A stretch of 40,543 nt of DNA from Deltaproteobacteria bacterium (lineage in GTDB: Bacteria > Desulfobacterota > GWC2-55-46), in NCBI GenBank assembly GCA_016182655.1, contig JACPGB010000015.1, positions 1 through 40,543 of the forward strand, in the 5' to 3' direction. The notes under the pieces were generated by a model. It made no database searches and was not told where the DNA came from. It was given only the letters and a program-made list of their open reading frames with translations. The position numbers and the translations under genes are program-made. Positions 1 to 7,077 of this stretch are shown piece by piece. Every line of letters starts with the position of its first letter. Position 1 is the first letter of the stretch.

Positions 1-1
1 C

Positions 2-283
2 TGCTCGCTCGTCGTCGCGAACGACAGCGGCCCCATGCACCTTGCCGCCGCGGTCGGCAGGCCGGTCGTCTCCATATTCGGCCCCACCGACCCGGTAGAG
101 AAGCATCCGCTTACCAAAGGCAGTTTTTATTTCTGGAAGGGGCAGGGGCTCGATTGCTCGCCGTGCTATTCTCACGGCGCATTTCCTGATTGCAAGACCC
201 TTGAGTGCATGAGAAGCGTCGCTGTCGAGGAGGTCTTCGACAAGGTCCGCGAGCTTGCAGGCGTCACACACGGAGGTCTTTGA
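2..283 (+). CDS. GT9 heptosyltransferase, C-terminal part (cut by window edge)
   Basis: Only the last 93 codons are present. The reading frame is open to the left edge, so the start lies outside the window. The visible part carries the nucleotide-sugar-binding signature of glycosyltransferase family 9 (NDSGPMHLAAA, then SIFGPTDP), and it ends in a Cys-containing tail (CSPC, CKTLEC) typical of ADP-heptose:LPS heptosyltransferases of the WaaF/WaaC/RfaQ type. These act on the cytoplasmic face of the inner membrane and add heptose to the LPS core. The stop at 281-283 is 2 nt from the ATG of the next gene, so the two are probably cotranscribed. A second GT9 gene lies at 2257. The family is clear; the exact acceptor and the gene name cannot be fixed from this fragment. 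Confidence 0.85.
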   Translation, partial: CSLVVANDSGPMHLAAAVGRPVVSIFGPTDPVEKHPLTKGSFYFWKGQGLDCSPCYSHGAFPDCKTLECMRSVAVEEVFDKVRELAGVTHGGL

Positions 284-285
284 AT

Positions 286-789
286 ATGGGGCTTAATGTC
301 TCACTCACCGTTGACATGGCCTCTTTCGCTGTGCTGTTCGTGGATACGGGCGATGGGTTCGGCGAAGAGGCGTCCGTAGTAAGGGTGCTCGAGGATTTTG
401 ACGGCATCAAGGAAATGGAATTCGACCTTAGGCCGTTCACGGGCGCAAAGGCATTGAGGTTCGACCCGCTGAACGGCCATGCCGTCATAAAACTCAAGAG
501 GATAGAGCTTTGGACCGCTGACGGCAAGGTGATAAGGGTCCAGGATTGCGCGACGAACGGGTTCGCGGAGAACGGAGCTCTCGTTTTTTCCACCGACGAC
601 CCGCAGGTACATTTGAATATAGACCCGAGGCTGAAGGAAGTCGTAAAGGCGGTATTCAGGGTCGAGTACATTGCTACGGGCAAGGAGGCGGCAAGGCTCT
701 GCATGGCCTCGCGCGTGGACAGGGACAGAGCCCCGTCCGGCGCGAGGAGCGTCGCCTCGCGGATAATGAACTTCATAAGGAAGAAGTAG
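286..789 (+). CDS. Hypothetical protein, small beta-rich domain linked to LPS genes
   Basis: A 167-residue protein that starts 2 nt after the GT9 stop. A longer in-frame start at 205 exists, but it would overlap the GT9 gene by about 80 nt. I do not recognise a named family. The sequence alternates hydrophobic and polar residues over most of its length (for example AVIKLKRIELWTADGKVIRV, then STDDPQVHLNI), which suggests a beta-sandwich. It ends in a basic tail (SRIMNFIRKK). There is no signal peptide or membrane span. The layout resembles accessory beta domains attached to glycosyltransferases or methyltransferases in O-antigen loci, which is a loose inference. Its position directly after a heptosyltransferase suggests a role in LPS or O-antigen assembly. 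Confidence 0.7.
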   Translation: MGLNVSLTVDMASFAVLFVDTGDGFGEEASVVRVLEDFDGIKEMEFDLRPFTGAKALRFDPLNGHAVIKLKRIELWTADGKVIRVQDCATNGFAENGALVFSTDDPQVHLNIDPRLKEVVKAVFRVEYIATGKEAARLCMASRVDRDRAPSGARSVASRIMNFIRKK

Positions 790-807
790 CGCAAGTACAA
801 GGCCCCA

Positions 808-853
808 TTTATTCTCTCTTAGGGTCTAATACCCCGCGGCTTGCCGCGTTTTT
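808..853 (+). repeat. 46-nt dispersed hairpin repeat, copy 1
   Basis: These 46 nt occur again, base for base, at 40341-40386. The element is an ATTCTCTCTT block, a short link, and then a hairpin (CGCGG, loop CTTG, CCGCG) followed by five T residues. The hairpin plus T-run is terminator-like and follows the hypothetical gene ending at 789. Two diverged relatives lie at 952-981 and 982-1037. Confidence 0.8.
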
Positions 854-855
854 AA

Positions 856-941
856 TCCCCTCCCCCTTGATGGGGGAGGGTTAGGGTGGGGGTGACAATG
901 ATTTCACCCTCCCCTCACTCCCCTCCCATCGAGGGAGGGGA
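856..941. repeat. Inverted pair of a 40-nt G/C-block repeat
   Basis: Two copies of one 40-nt element face each other (about 856-895 forward, 902-941 reverse). The reverse complement of the second differs at four positions from a third copy at 39911-39950. A degenerate copy lies at 36649-36681 between pheS and pheT. Each copy contains CCCTCCC and GGGAGGGG blocks that can pair with each other, and the facing pair could form a large cruciform. No coding potential is seen. Confidence 0.75.
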
Positions 942-956
942 CGTATAAGAAGGATA

Positions 957-981
957 CCCCGCAGCTTGCTGCGGGGTTCTT
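957..981 (+). terminator. Perfect hairpin with T-rich tail (repeat variant)
   Basis: CCCCGCAG (957-964), loop CTTG, CTGCGGGG (969-976), then TTCTT. The 8-bp stem is perfect and the tail is T-rich though not pure T. It is a compensated variant of the hairpin in the 46-nt repeat at 808: the stem bases differ but pairing is kept. It may stop transcription coming from the LPS genes upstream. Confidence 0.5.
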
Positions 982-1037
982 CATTCTCTCTTATTCTCTC
1001 TTATTGTCTGATACCAGGCGGCTTGCCGGGTTTTTTT
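982..1037 (+). repeat. Diverged copy of the ATTCTCTCTT hairpin repeat
   Basis: The ATTCTCTCTT block appears twice in tandem, followed by a TCTGATACC segment and a GGCGGCTTGCCGGG hairpin remnant with a seven-T run. It aligns along its length with the repeat at 808-853. With that copy, the hairpin at 957 and the inverted pair at 856-941, it fills most of the 326-nt gap between the genes at 286 and 1116. Nothing else is evident in the gap except the Shine-Dalgarno-like AAGGAAG ahead of 1116. Confidence 0.65.
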
Positions 1038-1115
1038 GAATGCCGAACCCGTCAATATGTGCTATTATCTCCTTGTTTCGTGAAGACCCGCCGAAAACTT
1101 TAAGGAAGACCCTCA

Positions 1116-2072
1116 ATGAAAAAGGCTCTCATAACCGGAATAGCCGGGTTCGTCGGCTCTCACCTTGCCGAAAGGCTTAAACTCAGGTACGAGGTCTCAG
1201 GCGCACTCCTCGGGAACGACCCCGGGTGCGTTAAGGGGGTCAACGGCCTTGACCTCGTGGATTGCGATCTCCTTGAGAAGGACGCGGTCTCCGAGCTCGT
1301 GCGGAGGGCCGCTCCAGACGTCGTCTTCCACCTCGCGGCGCTATCCGCCCCGTCGGTCTCGTTTAAGGCCCCGTCAAGGACGCTCGAAGTCAACATATTC
1401 TCAACTCTTAACCTCTTTGAGGCTCTGGCCGCATACGCGCCGGAGGCGAGGGTGCTGAACATCGGCTCAGGGGACGAGTACGGCGACTCCGACGAGCTCC
1501 CCGTGACGGAGACGGCGGAGTTGAGGCCCTTGAGCCCTTACGCCGTAAGCAAGGTGACGCAGGACCTCCTCGCCTATCAGTACTGGAGGAGCCGGGGGCT
1601 CAATATCGTAAGGTGCCGCCCATTCAACCATTACGGGCCGAGACAGTCGGACCTCTTCGTCTGCTCCGCCTTTGCGAGGCAGATAGCCGAGATAGAGGCC
1701 GGGCTCAAGGCCGAAAAGACGCTTTCGGTCGGCAACATCGAGGCCGCGAAGGACTTTCTGGACGTAAGCGACGTGGTCTCTGCCTATGAGATACTCATCG
1801 AGCGCGGGGTTCCGGGCGCCGTCTACAATGTCTGCTCCGGCAGGGCTACGCGGATACGGGAGATAGTCGAGGGGCTTATTTCGCTCTCTACCGTCCGGAT
1901 CGATGTGGTGCAGGACCCTGAAAGGTTCCGCCCTGCGGACGTAAAGGCGGTCTACGGGGACGCTACGAGACTTAGGGCCCTCGGCTGGGCCCCGGAACGC
2001 GGCCTTGAAGAAGGCCTTAAGGCCCTCCTCGACTTCTGGCGCTCGCGCGTCGCGGAAGGTAAGCCCCTATAG
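1116..2072 (+). CDS. NAD(P)-dependent sugar epimerase/reductase, GDP-6-deoxy-mannose reductase (Rmd) type
   Basis: A 318-residue extended short-chain dehydrogenase/reductase. The N-terminal Rossmann motif is GIAGFVGSH (G8, G11, G14). The catalytic residues are visible as S118 in NIGSGDEYG and Y142/K146 in SPYAVSK. The pattern GSxDEYG, RPFNHYGPRQ and KDFLDVSDVVSAY is what I know from GDP-6-deoxy-D-mannose reductase (Rmd) and the related GMD branch, which make GDP-D-rhamnose from GDP-4-keto-6-deoxymannose. No Gmd partner lies in the window, so the precise substrate is inferred. AAGGAAG precedes the ATG. The gene sits alone between a repeat-filled gap and a 184-nt gap, so it may have its own promoter, but I could not identify a convincing one. 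Confidence 0.8.
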   Translation: MKKALITGIAGFVGSHLAERLKLRYEVSGALLGNDPGCVKGVNGLDLVDCDLLEKDAVSELVRRAAPDVVFHLAALSAPSVSFKAPSRTLEVNIFSTLNLFEALAAYAPEARVLNIGSGDEYGDSDELPVTETAELRPLSPYAVSKVTQDLLAYQYWRSRGLNIVRCRPFNHYGPRQSDLFVCSAFARQIAEIEAGLKAEKTLSVGNIEAAKDFLDVSDVVSAYEILIERGVPGAVYNVCSGRATRIREIVEGLISLSTVRIDVVQDPERFRPADVKAVYGDATRLRALGWAPERGLEEGLKALLDFWRSRVAEGKPL

Positions 2073-2199
2073 TATCCAGCCCCCCTTTTGGGTGCGCGGA
2101 GACCGCGCGCCTCAAAGTCAACTGAAATATCAAACCTTCCGTAAACCCCCTTAATTCCCCTACCATTTTTAGATGAAATATCTTATGATATTGTGATGA

Positions 2200-2225
2200 A
2201 CATACCCGTTTTTAGAGCGGTATGT
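2200..2225. other. Inverted repeat in the gap before the second GT9 gene
   Basis: ACATACC (2200-2206) and GGTATGT (2219-2225) are perfectly complementary across a 12-nt loop. The sequence then runs into CAGGTTTTT about 30 nt before the GTG start at 2257. It could be a leader hairpin or an operator. The rest of the 184-nt gap (2073-2256) is AT-richer than its surroundings (a TCTTATGATATTGTG stretch), but no well-spaced -35/-10 pair is seen. Confidence 0.35.
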
Positions 2226-2256
2226 CAGGTTTTTCCGACCCCGGAGCCTTGGACTG

Positions 2257-3414
2257 GTGTATTACAAAATAATAAACAGGAAGAAAAGGATCGCCACCCG
2301 TGTCGCCGACCTCCTCGGGTATGCCGTGTGGGCCCCTTTTAACCTTTTCAGGCGCCGCCGCCTCGAAGACCGCGAGATAAGGGAGATACTGGTCATAAGG
2401 ACCGCCTACATAGGCGACGTCGTCATGACCATGCCCATATTAAAGCCCTTGAGGGAGCGGTTCCCCGGGGCCAGGATAACCTTTCTTACCTCCGCGGCGG
2501 CCAAGGACCTTTTAAGGAAAAACCCTTACGTGGACTTCGTGCTCGCTTATGACGCCTTCTGGTTCTACAGGGGGGCGAAGGGGTTCGGGAGCTTCCTTAA
2601 GGAGCTTCGAAAGAAAAAGTACGACCTCGTCATAGAGGCGCGGGCGGACATAAGGGACATAGCGCTCCTCGCCTATGCCGCGCGGTCGAGATACAGGGTG
2701 AGCTACAATGTCGCGGGCGGCGGGTTCCTGCTTACGCACACCGTCCCGTTCAAGGCAATCAAGCACAAGGTCGAGTACCACCTCGACCTTGCGCGGTATC
2801 TGGGGGCCGAGATAGACGCCGTCGATTGGGGACTTTTGCCTGCCAAGGAGGAGTACGCCAGGGCCGACTCCCTGCTTGCGAAGGGCCAGGGGCCGATAAG
2901 GGTCGGCATACACCCAGGCGGGAGAAAGCTCCTCAAATCCTGGGCTCCGGAGAGGTTCGCCGAGGTCGCGGACAGGCTCATCGAAGAGGGCGCGGCCGTC
3001 TTCTTTTCAGGCTCGTCCGAGGAAAAGGGGCTTATAGAGCCGATAATCTCCCGGATGAGGCATAAGGCGGAGAACCTCGCCGGAAAGGCCGATCTCCGGA
3101 CCGGCGCGGCGATCATCTCAAGGCTCGACCTCTTCATAACTAACGACAGCGCGCCGCTCCACCTCGCCTCGGCGATGGGGACGCCGACGGTCGCGATATT
3201 CGGCCCGTCGAAGTCCAACGAGACCGGCCCCTACGGCAACATACACAGGGTAGTAGAGAAAGACTATAAATGCAGGGAGACGTGCGACGAGGACGTCTGC
3301 CTTTACAGGAATTACAAGGAGTGCATGGACAGCATCACGGTCGACGATGTGATGAAGGCGGCTACAGAGGTGCTCGAGATCGCGAGAAGGGCGGGGTATG
3401 GCGTTCAGGCTTGA
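2257..3414 (+). CDS. GT9 heptosyltransferase (WaaF/RfaF-like)
   Basis: A 385-residue glycosyltransferase of family 9. It has a basic N-terminus (about residues 1-40). The family's first signature follows (ILVIRTAYIGDVVMTMPIL), then the acceptor domain. The C-terminal ADP-sugar domain has GIHPGG, FSGSSEEK and ITNDSAPLHLASAMGTPTVA, with IFGPSKS after it. Length is near the family norm. The predicted role is transfer of heptose to lipid A-core at the inner face of the cytoplasmic membrane. The start is GTG with GGAG 10 nt upstream; no better in-frame start precedes the family region. The 3' end overlaps the next gene by 17 nt, so it heads a run of coupled genes (2257-7075). The substrate is inferred. 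Confidence 0.87.
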   Translation: MYYKIINRKKRIATRVADLLGYAVWAPFNLFRRRRLEDREIREILVIRTAYIGDVVMTMPILKPLRERFPGARITFLTSAAAKDLLRKNPYVDFVLAYDAFWFYRGAKGFGSFLKELRKKKYDLVIEARADIRDIALLAYAARSRYRVSYNVAGGGFLLTHTVPFKAIKHKVEYHLDLARYLGAEIDAVDWGLLPAKEEYARADSLLAKGQGPIRVGIHPGGRKLLKSWAPERFAEVADRLIEEGAAVFFSGSSEEKGLIEPIISRMRHKAENLAGKADLRTGAAIISRLDLFITNDSAPLHLASAMGTPTVAIFGPSKSNETGPYGNIHRVVEKDYKCRETCDEDVCLYRNYKECMDSITVDDVMKAATEVLEIARRAGYGVQA

Positions 3415-4639
3415 CATCATAAAGGCGTATTCGGTCTCCGAGATAGAGGCGAAGGTGAATGACGCCATGAAGAGGTACGCGGACCTGCTACCCGGGTCCA
3501 TGACCGCGAAGATCGTCATAAAGCCCAACATGAACAGCAACATGAACGCGCTTACGGGCAATACGACCGATTTAAGACTGGTCGCCGCCGTAATAAAGTT
3601 CCTTAAGGGTTGCGGGTACAGGGACATCTCCATCGCCGAGGGGACGAACTCCGGCTTCTACAGGTCCGGGATAAGCGTGATATCGAGGCTCTCCTTTGAC
3701 CAGCTCGCGAAATTCCACGGCGTAAAGGTCATCGACCTAAACTACTCGAAGAAGGTCGAAATAGATTTTGAGGACGGAGTGAAGGCGGCTGTGGCCAAAG
3801 AGATAATGGAGGCCGACTTCCTCATAAACATGCCGAAGTTGAAGACCCACTTCGAGGCGGGGATGAGCGTCTGTCTTAAAAACCTCATGGGCTGTCTCGT
3901 GGGGCAGGAGAACAAAAAAAAGACCCACCTCCACCTCGCCAAAAATATCGTGAACATAAACAAGAGGGTCAAGCCCGACCTTCATATAATCGACGGGCTC
4001 ATCTCGATGGAAGGGCTCGGGCCTACACGGGGCACGCCGGTCAGGACAGGCGTCGTGCTCATCGGCACCGACCCGTATCTACTCGACCACGTCTGCGCGC
4101 GGCTTGCGGAGTTCGACTACAAAAAGGTGAGGACACTGAAGGCCGCGGAAGACGCCGGGCTCCTTACAAAAGACCACCTGAGGTTCGCCTCATCCATCGA
4201 CCTTACCGGAGTCAAGAGGAAGTTTAAGGAGCCGGTGGCAAACGCCTTCGCGTCGTTCATACACAGCCCCAAGCGGCAGAAGTATTTTCTTGCCGTAAGG
4301 AACACCAAGGTCTTCAACCACCTATGCAACACGCGTTTTTTCGGGAGTCTCCTTTTTAAGACAGGCCTCCGGCAGGACAACTTCATAAAGACCGAGATGG
4401 AGTTCAAGGGCTTCTCATTCGACAAATCAAAATGTGTTAAAGGTTGCACCAAGTGCGCGGACTACTGCCCCGTGAGGCTCAAGCTCCCCGACGTCGTCGC
4501 CGCTAAAGGCAACGGGTGCATAGAGTGCCAGTACTGCTTCCTCGTCTGTCCGTCAGGGGCCATAGGTTTCAAGGGCTCTCTCGGCTTTTTATCGGAACAG
4601 CTACGCCAATACGAAAGGATAACAAAGGACATCGCATAA
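3398..4639 (+). CDS. DUF362 domain protein with C-terminal 2x[4Fe-4S] ferredoxin domain
   Basis: A 413-residue protein. The first 300 or so residues match the DUF362 pattern (IVIKPNMNSN, SIAEGTNSGF, INMPKLKTH, KNLMGCLVG, LHIIDGLISMEGLGPTRG, GTDPYLLDHVCA). The C-terminus carries two ferredoxin-type clusters, one C-x3-C-x2-C-x3-CP and one C-x2-C-x2-C-x3-CP (about residues 347-386). DUF362 proteins are thought to be iron-sulfur redox proteins, but the reaction is unknown to me. It lies inside an LPS-type operon and overlaps the radical SAM gene by one base (TAATG), so it could supply electrons to that enzyme. That is inference from adjacency. There is no signal peptide, so it is probably cytoplasmic. 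Confidence 0.85.
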   Translation: MAFRLDIIKAYSVSEIEAKVNDAMKRYADLLPGSMTAKIVIKPNMNSNMNALTGNTTDLRLVAAVIKFLKGCGYRDISIAEGTNSGFYRSGISVISRLSFDQLAKFHGVKVIDLNYSKKVEIDFEDGVKAAVAKEIMEADFLINMPKLKTHFEAGMSVCLKNLMGCLVGQENKKKTHLHLAKNIVNINKRVKPDLHIIDGLISMEGLGPTRGTPVRTGVVLIGTDPYLLDHVCARLAEFDYKKVRTLKAAEDAGLLTKDHLRFASSIDLTGVKRKFKEPVANAFASFIHSPKRQKYFLAVRNTKVFNHLCNTRFFGSLLFKTGLRQDNFIKTEMEFKGFSFDKSKCVKGCTKCADYCPVRLKLPDVVAAKGNGCIECQYCFLVCPSGAIGFKGSLGFLSEQLRQYERITKDIA

Positions 4640-6105
4640 TGAAGATATTGTTCCTTAACCCCCCGTTCCTCAAGAAATTCTCCCGGCCGCAGAGGTCGCC
4701 TGCGGTCACCAAGAGCGGCACCTTGTACTTTCCGCTCTGGCTCGCATCCGCCGCGGCGGTAGTGATGGAGAGAGGGCATGAGATAGACTTCATCGACGCC
4801 CCGGCCGACGGGCTGAACATACAGGACGTGGAAAACCGCGTCCTCGCCTTCGGCCCCGGCCTCATCGTCATCGACACATCGACGCCTTCCATCACGAACG
4901 ACATCGGCATGGCCGGCAGGCTCAAGGACCTGATGCCCGGCGCGTTCATAATAGCCGTGGGCACGCATGTCTCGGCGCTCCCGGACGATGTCATGAAGAT
5001 GGACGCGAGGCTGGACGCCGTTTCGAGGTTCGAATACGACCTCACCATCCTCGATCTGGCCGATACGCTCTCAAAAAACGGCCCGCTCGCATCCGTCAAG
5101 GGCATCTGCTGGAGGGACGGAGGCAATATCGTCCATAACGAGAGGCGGCCTTTTATAAACAACCTCGACGAGCTCCCGTTCGTCTCGAAGATCTACAAGA
5201 AGTTCCTGAAGATCGAGAACTACTTCAACCCCAACGCGCTTTTTCCGATGGTGACGATAACCACATCGAGGGGCTGCCCGTTCCCGTGCACCTTCTGCGT
5301 CTACCCGCAGACGCTCATGGGGAGAGGGTTCAGGAGCCGGTCGGTCGAGAATGTGGTGGACGAGCTCGAGTACATCATAAAGGAATTCCCGCAGGCCAAG
5401 TCGGTCTTCTTCGAGGACGACACCTTGACTGTAGACAAGAAAAGGCTTAAGGCCCTCTCGGACCTCATAAAGAAGAGGGGCGTTCGCATCACCTGGACCG
5501 CGAACTCCCGCATAGGCATCGACTTTGAATCGATGAAGGCCATTAAAGAGGCCGGGTGCCGCTCGCTCTGCGTCGGGTTCGAGAGCGGGAGCCAGAAGAT
5601 CCTCGACAACATGAAGAAGAAGACGAAGCTCGATGAGATGAAGGCCTTCATGAGGGACGCGAGAAAGGCGGGGCTCCTCATACACGGCTGTTTCATGGCG
5701 GGGCTGCCCGGAGAGACGAAAGAGACCTTGAAGGAGACCCTTGACCTCGCCAAGGACTTAAGGCCCGATACCGTCCAGTTCTACCCGGTGATGGTCTATC
5801 CCGGCACCGAGGCCTACGACTGGTACAGCCAGAGGGGGCTCATACGTAGCTCCGACTTCTCGCGTTGGATAACGCCCGAGGGGCTGCACAACACGGTCAT
5901 CCGTACGGAGGACTTGTCCGCCGAAGACCTCGTAAGGTTCTGCGACGATGCGCGGCGGGAATTCTACTTGAGGCCCGGCTACATCCTCTATAAGCTCAAA
6001 CAGCTCATTACGTCGCCGAGCGATATAAAGAGGACTGCCAAGGCGGCGAGGACTTTCTTCAGATACCTGCTTAAGGGGTCGGATATAAAGAAGGCGAGCG
6101 CGTAG
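4639..6105 (+). CDS. B12-binding-type radical SAM protein
   Basis: A 488-residue protein with the two-part layout of class B radical SAM enzymes. Residues 1-150 form a Rossmann-like cobalamin-binding-type domain (MKILFLNPPF start, AVGTHVSALP). It lacks a clear DxHxxG motif, so B12 may bind base-off without a His ligand, or not at all. The radical SAM core follows, with C213, C217 and C220 in the CxxxCxxC motif (RGCPFPCTFC), FFEDDTLTVD, VGFESGSQKIL and CFMAGLPGET. The ATG overlaps the TAA of the DUF362 gene by one base; an upstream in-frame start at 4516 would overlap that gene heavily and break the family's usual N-terminus. Relatives methylate unactivated carbons or rearrange lipids and sugars. 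The substrate here is unknown. Confidence 0.87.
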   Translation: MKILFLNPPFLKKFSRPQRSPAVTKSGTLYFPLWLASAAAVVMERGHEIDFIDAPADGLNIQDVENRVLAFGPGLIVIDTSTPSITNDIGMAGRLKDLMPGAFIIAVGTHVSALPDDVMKMDARLDAVSRFEYDLTILDLADTLSKNGPLASVKGICWRDGGNIVHNERRPFINNLDELPFVSKIYKKFLKIENYFNPNALFPMVTITTSRGCPFPCTFCVYPQTLMGRGFRSRSVENVVDELEYIIKEFPQAKSVFFEDDTLTVDKKRLKALSDLIKKRGVRITWTANSRIGIDFESMKAIKEAGCRSLCVGFESGSQKILDNMKKKTKLDEMKAFMRDARKAGLLIHGCFMAGLPGETKETLKETLDLAKDLRPDTVQFYPVMVYPGTEAYDWYSQRGLIRSSDFSRWITPEGLHNTVIRTEDLSAEDLVRFCDDARREFYLRPGYILYKLKQLITSPSDIKRTAKAARTFFRYLLKGSDIKKASA

Positions 6106-6106
6106 C

Positions 6107-7075
6107 ATGCTCCCCCGGGTCTCGGTAATCGTCCCAGCCTACAATTCGGAGAATACGATAGGCAGGTGCTTATCGGCGCTCGTTGGACAGGACTATCCGA
6201 AGAGCCTCTTTGAAGTGATAGTCGTGGACGACGGGTCGAAGGACTCTACCGCCGAGATAATAAAACAGCACGGGGTAAAATACTTCTGGCAGACGAACAA
6301 CGGCCCGGCGACCGCGCGGAATAAAGGAGTTGAAAAGGCGACAGGCGAGATAATACTCTTCACCGACGCCGACTGCGTCCCTGAAAAAAACTGGATAAGG
6401 GAGATGGCGAGGCCCTTTGATGACAAAGAGGTCGTCGCGGTAAAGGGCGCGTATAGGACAGAGCAGAAGGAGATGGTCGCGCGGTTCTGCCAGATAGAGT
6501 TCGAGGAGCGCTTCGAGATATTAAAGAAGGTACCCTCCATCGACATGATAGACACTTACTCCGCAGGCTTCAGGAAAGAGGTCTTTGATAAGATGGGCGG
6601 GTTCGACACGAGCTTCCCGGTCGCGAATAACGAGGACACCGAGCTCTCCTACAGGATGTCCGCCAAGGGCTTCAAGATGGTATTCAACCCGAACGCCATC
6701 GTCAGCCATCTTAACCACCCGGCCTCGATAAAGAGGTACGCGAGGATAAAGTTCTGGCGGGGCTACTGGCGGATGGTCGTATACAAACGATTCCCGGACA
6801 AGATGCTGAAGGACACATACACCCCGCAGACGCTAAAATTCCAGACGCTCCTTTCTCTCGCCGTGGCATGCACGGTCCCTGTCGCCTTGTTTATCAGGCC
6901 ATGGGGCGGCTTTTTGCTCGTAGCCGCGCTGATCCTGTTTTTTCTGACGACACTTCCATTTTTGAAGATTGCGCTTCTCCGCGACCCGATTGTCGCGCCA
7001 TTCACACCGGCGTTGTTATTTTTGCGCGCCGTCTCTATCGGCTCCGGCGCGCTCTGGGGGACTATTAAAAGATAA
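6107..7075 (+). CDS. GT2 glycosyltransferase with C-terminal membrane segments
   Basis: A 322-residue family-2 glycosyltransferase. The GT-A fold shows VSVIVPAYNSENTIGRCLSAL at the N-terminus, VVDDGSKDST, the metal-binding FTDADCVPE, and NNEDTELSYRM as the ED-containing acceptor motif. The last 90 or so residues hold two or three hydrophobic segments (about residues 245-320), so it is probably anchored to the inner membrane and uses a lipid-linked acceptor. It starts 1 nt after the stop of the radical SAM gene and ends 2 nt before the Mo enzyme gene, so translation is probably coupled on both sides. The donor sugar cannot be told from sequence. Confidence 0.88.
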   Translation: MLPRVSVIVPAYNSENTIGRCLSALVGQDYPKSLFEVIVVDDGSKDSTAEIIKQHGVKYFWQTNNGPATARNKGVEKATGEIILFTDADCVPEKNWIREMARPFDDKEVVAVKGAYRTEQKEMVARFCQIEFEERFEILKKVPSIDMIDTYSAGFRKEVFDKMGGFDTSFPVANNEDTELSYRMSAKGFKMVFNPNAIVSHLNHPASIKRYARIKFWRGYWRMVVYKRFPDKMLKDTYTPQTLKFQTLLSLAVACTVPVALFIRPWGGFLLVAALILFFLTTLPFLKIALLRDPIVAPFTPALLFLRAVSIGSGALWGTIKR

Positions 7076-7077
7076 CT

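Noticed and set aside
264-800. 178-codon open frame on the minus strand opposite the hypothetical gene at 286
   Set aside because: The plus-strand frame starts 2 nt after the GT9 stop and has a beta-domain pattern; the antisense frame shows no domain and no neighbours on its strand.
808-1037. CRISPR array
   Set aside because: The modules are few, differ in spacing and sequence, and no cas genes are near.
1036-1075. Promoter with TATTAT ahead of the Rmd gene
   Set aside because: The only -35-like box (TTGAAT) is 21 nt away, too far for a sigma70 promoter.
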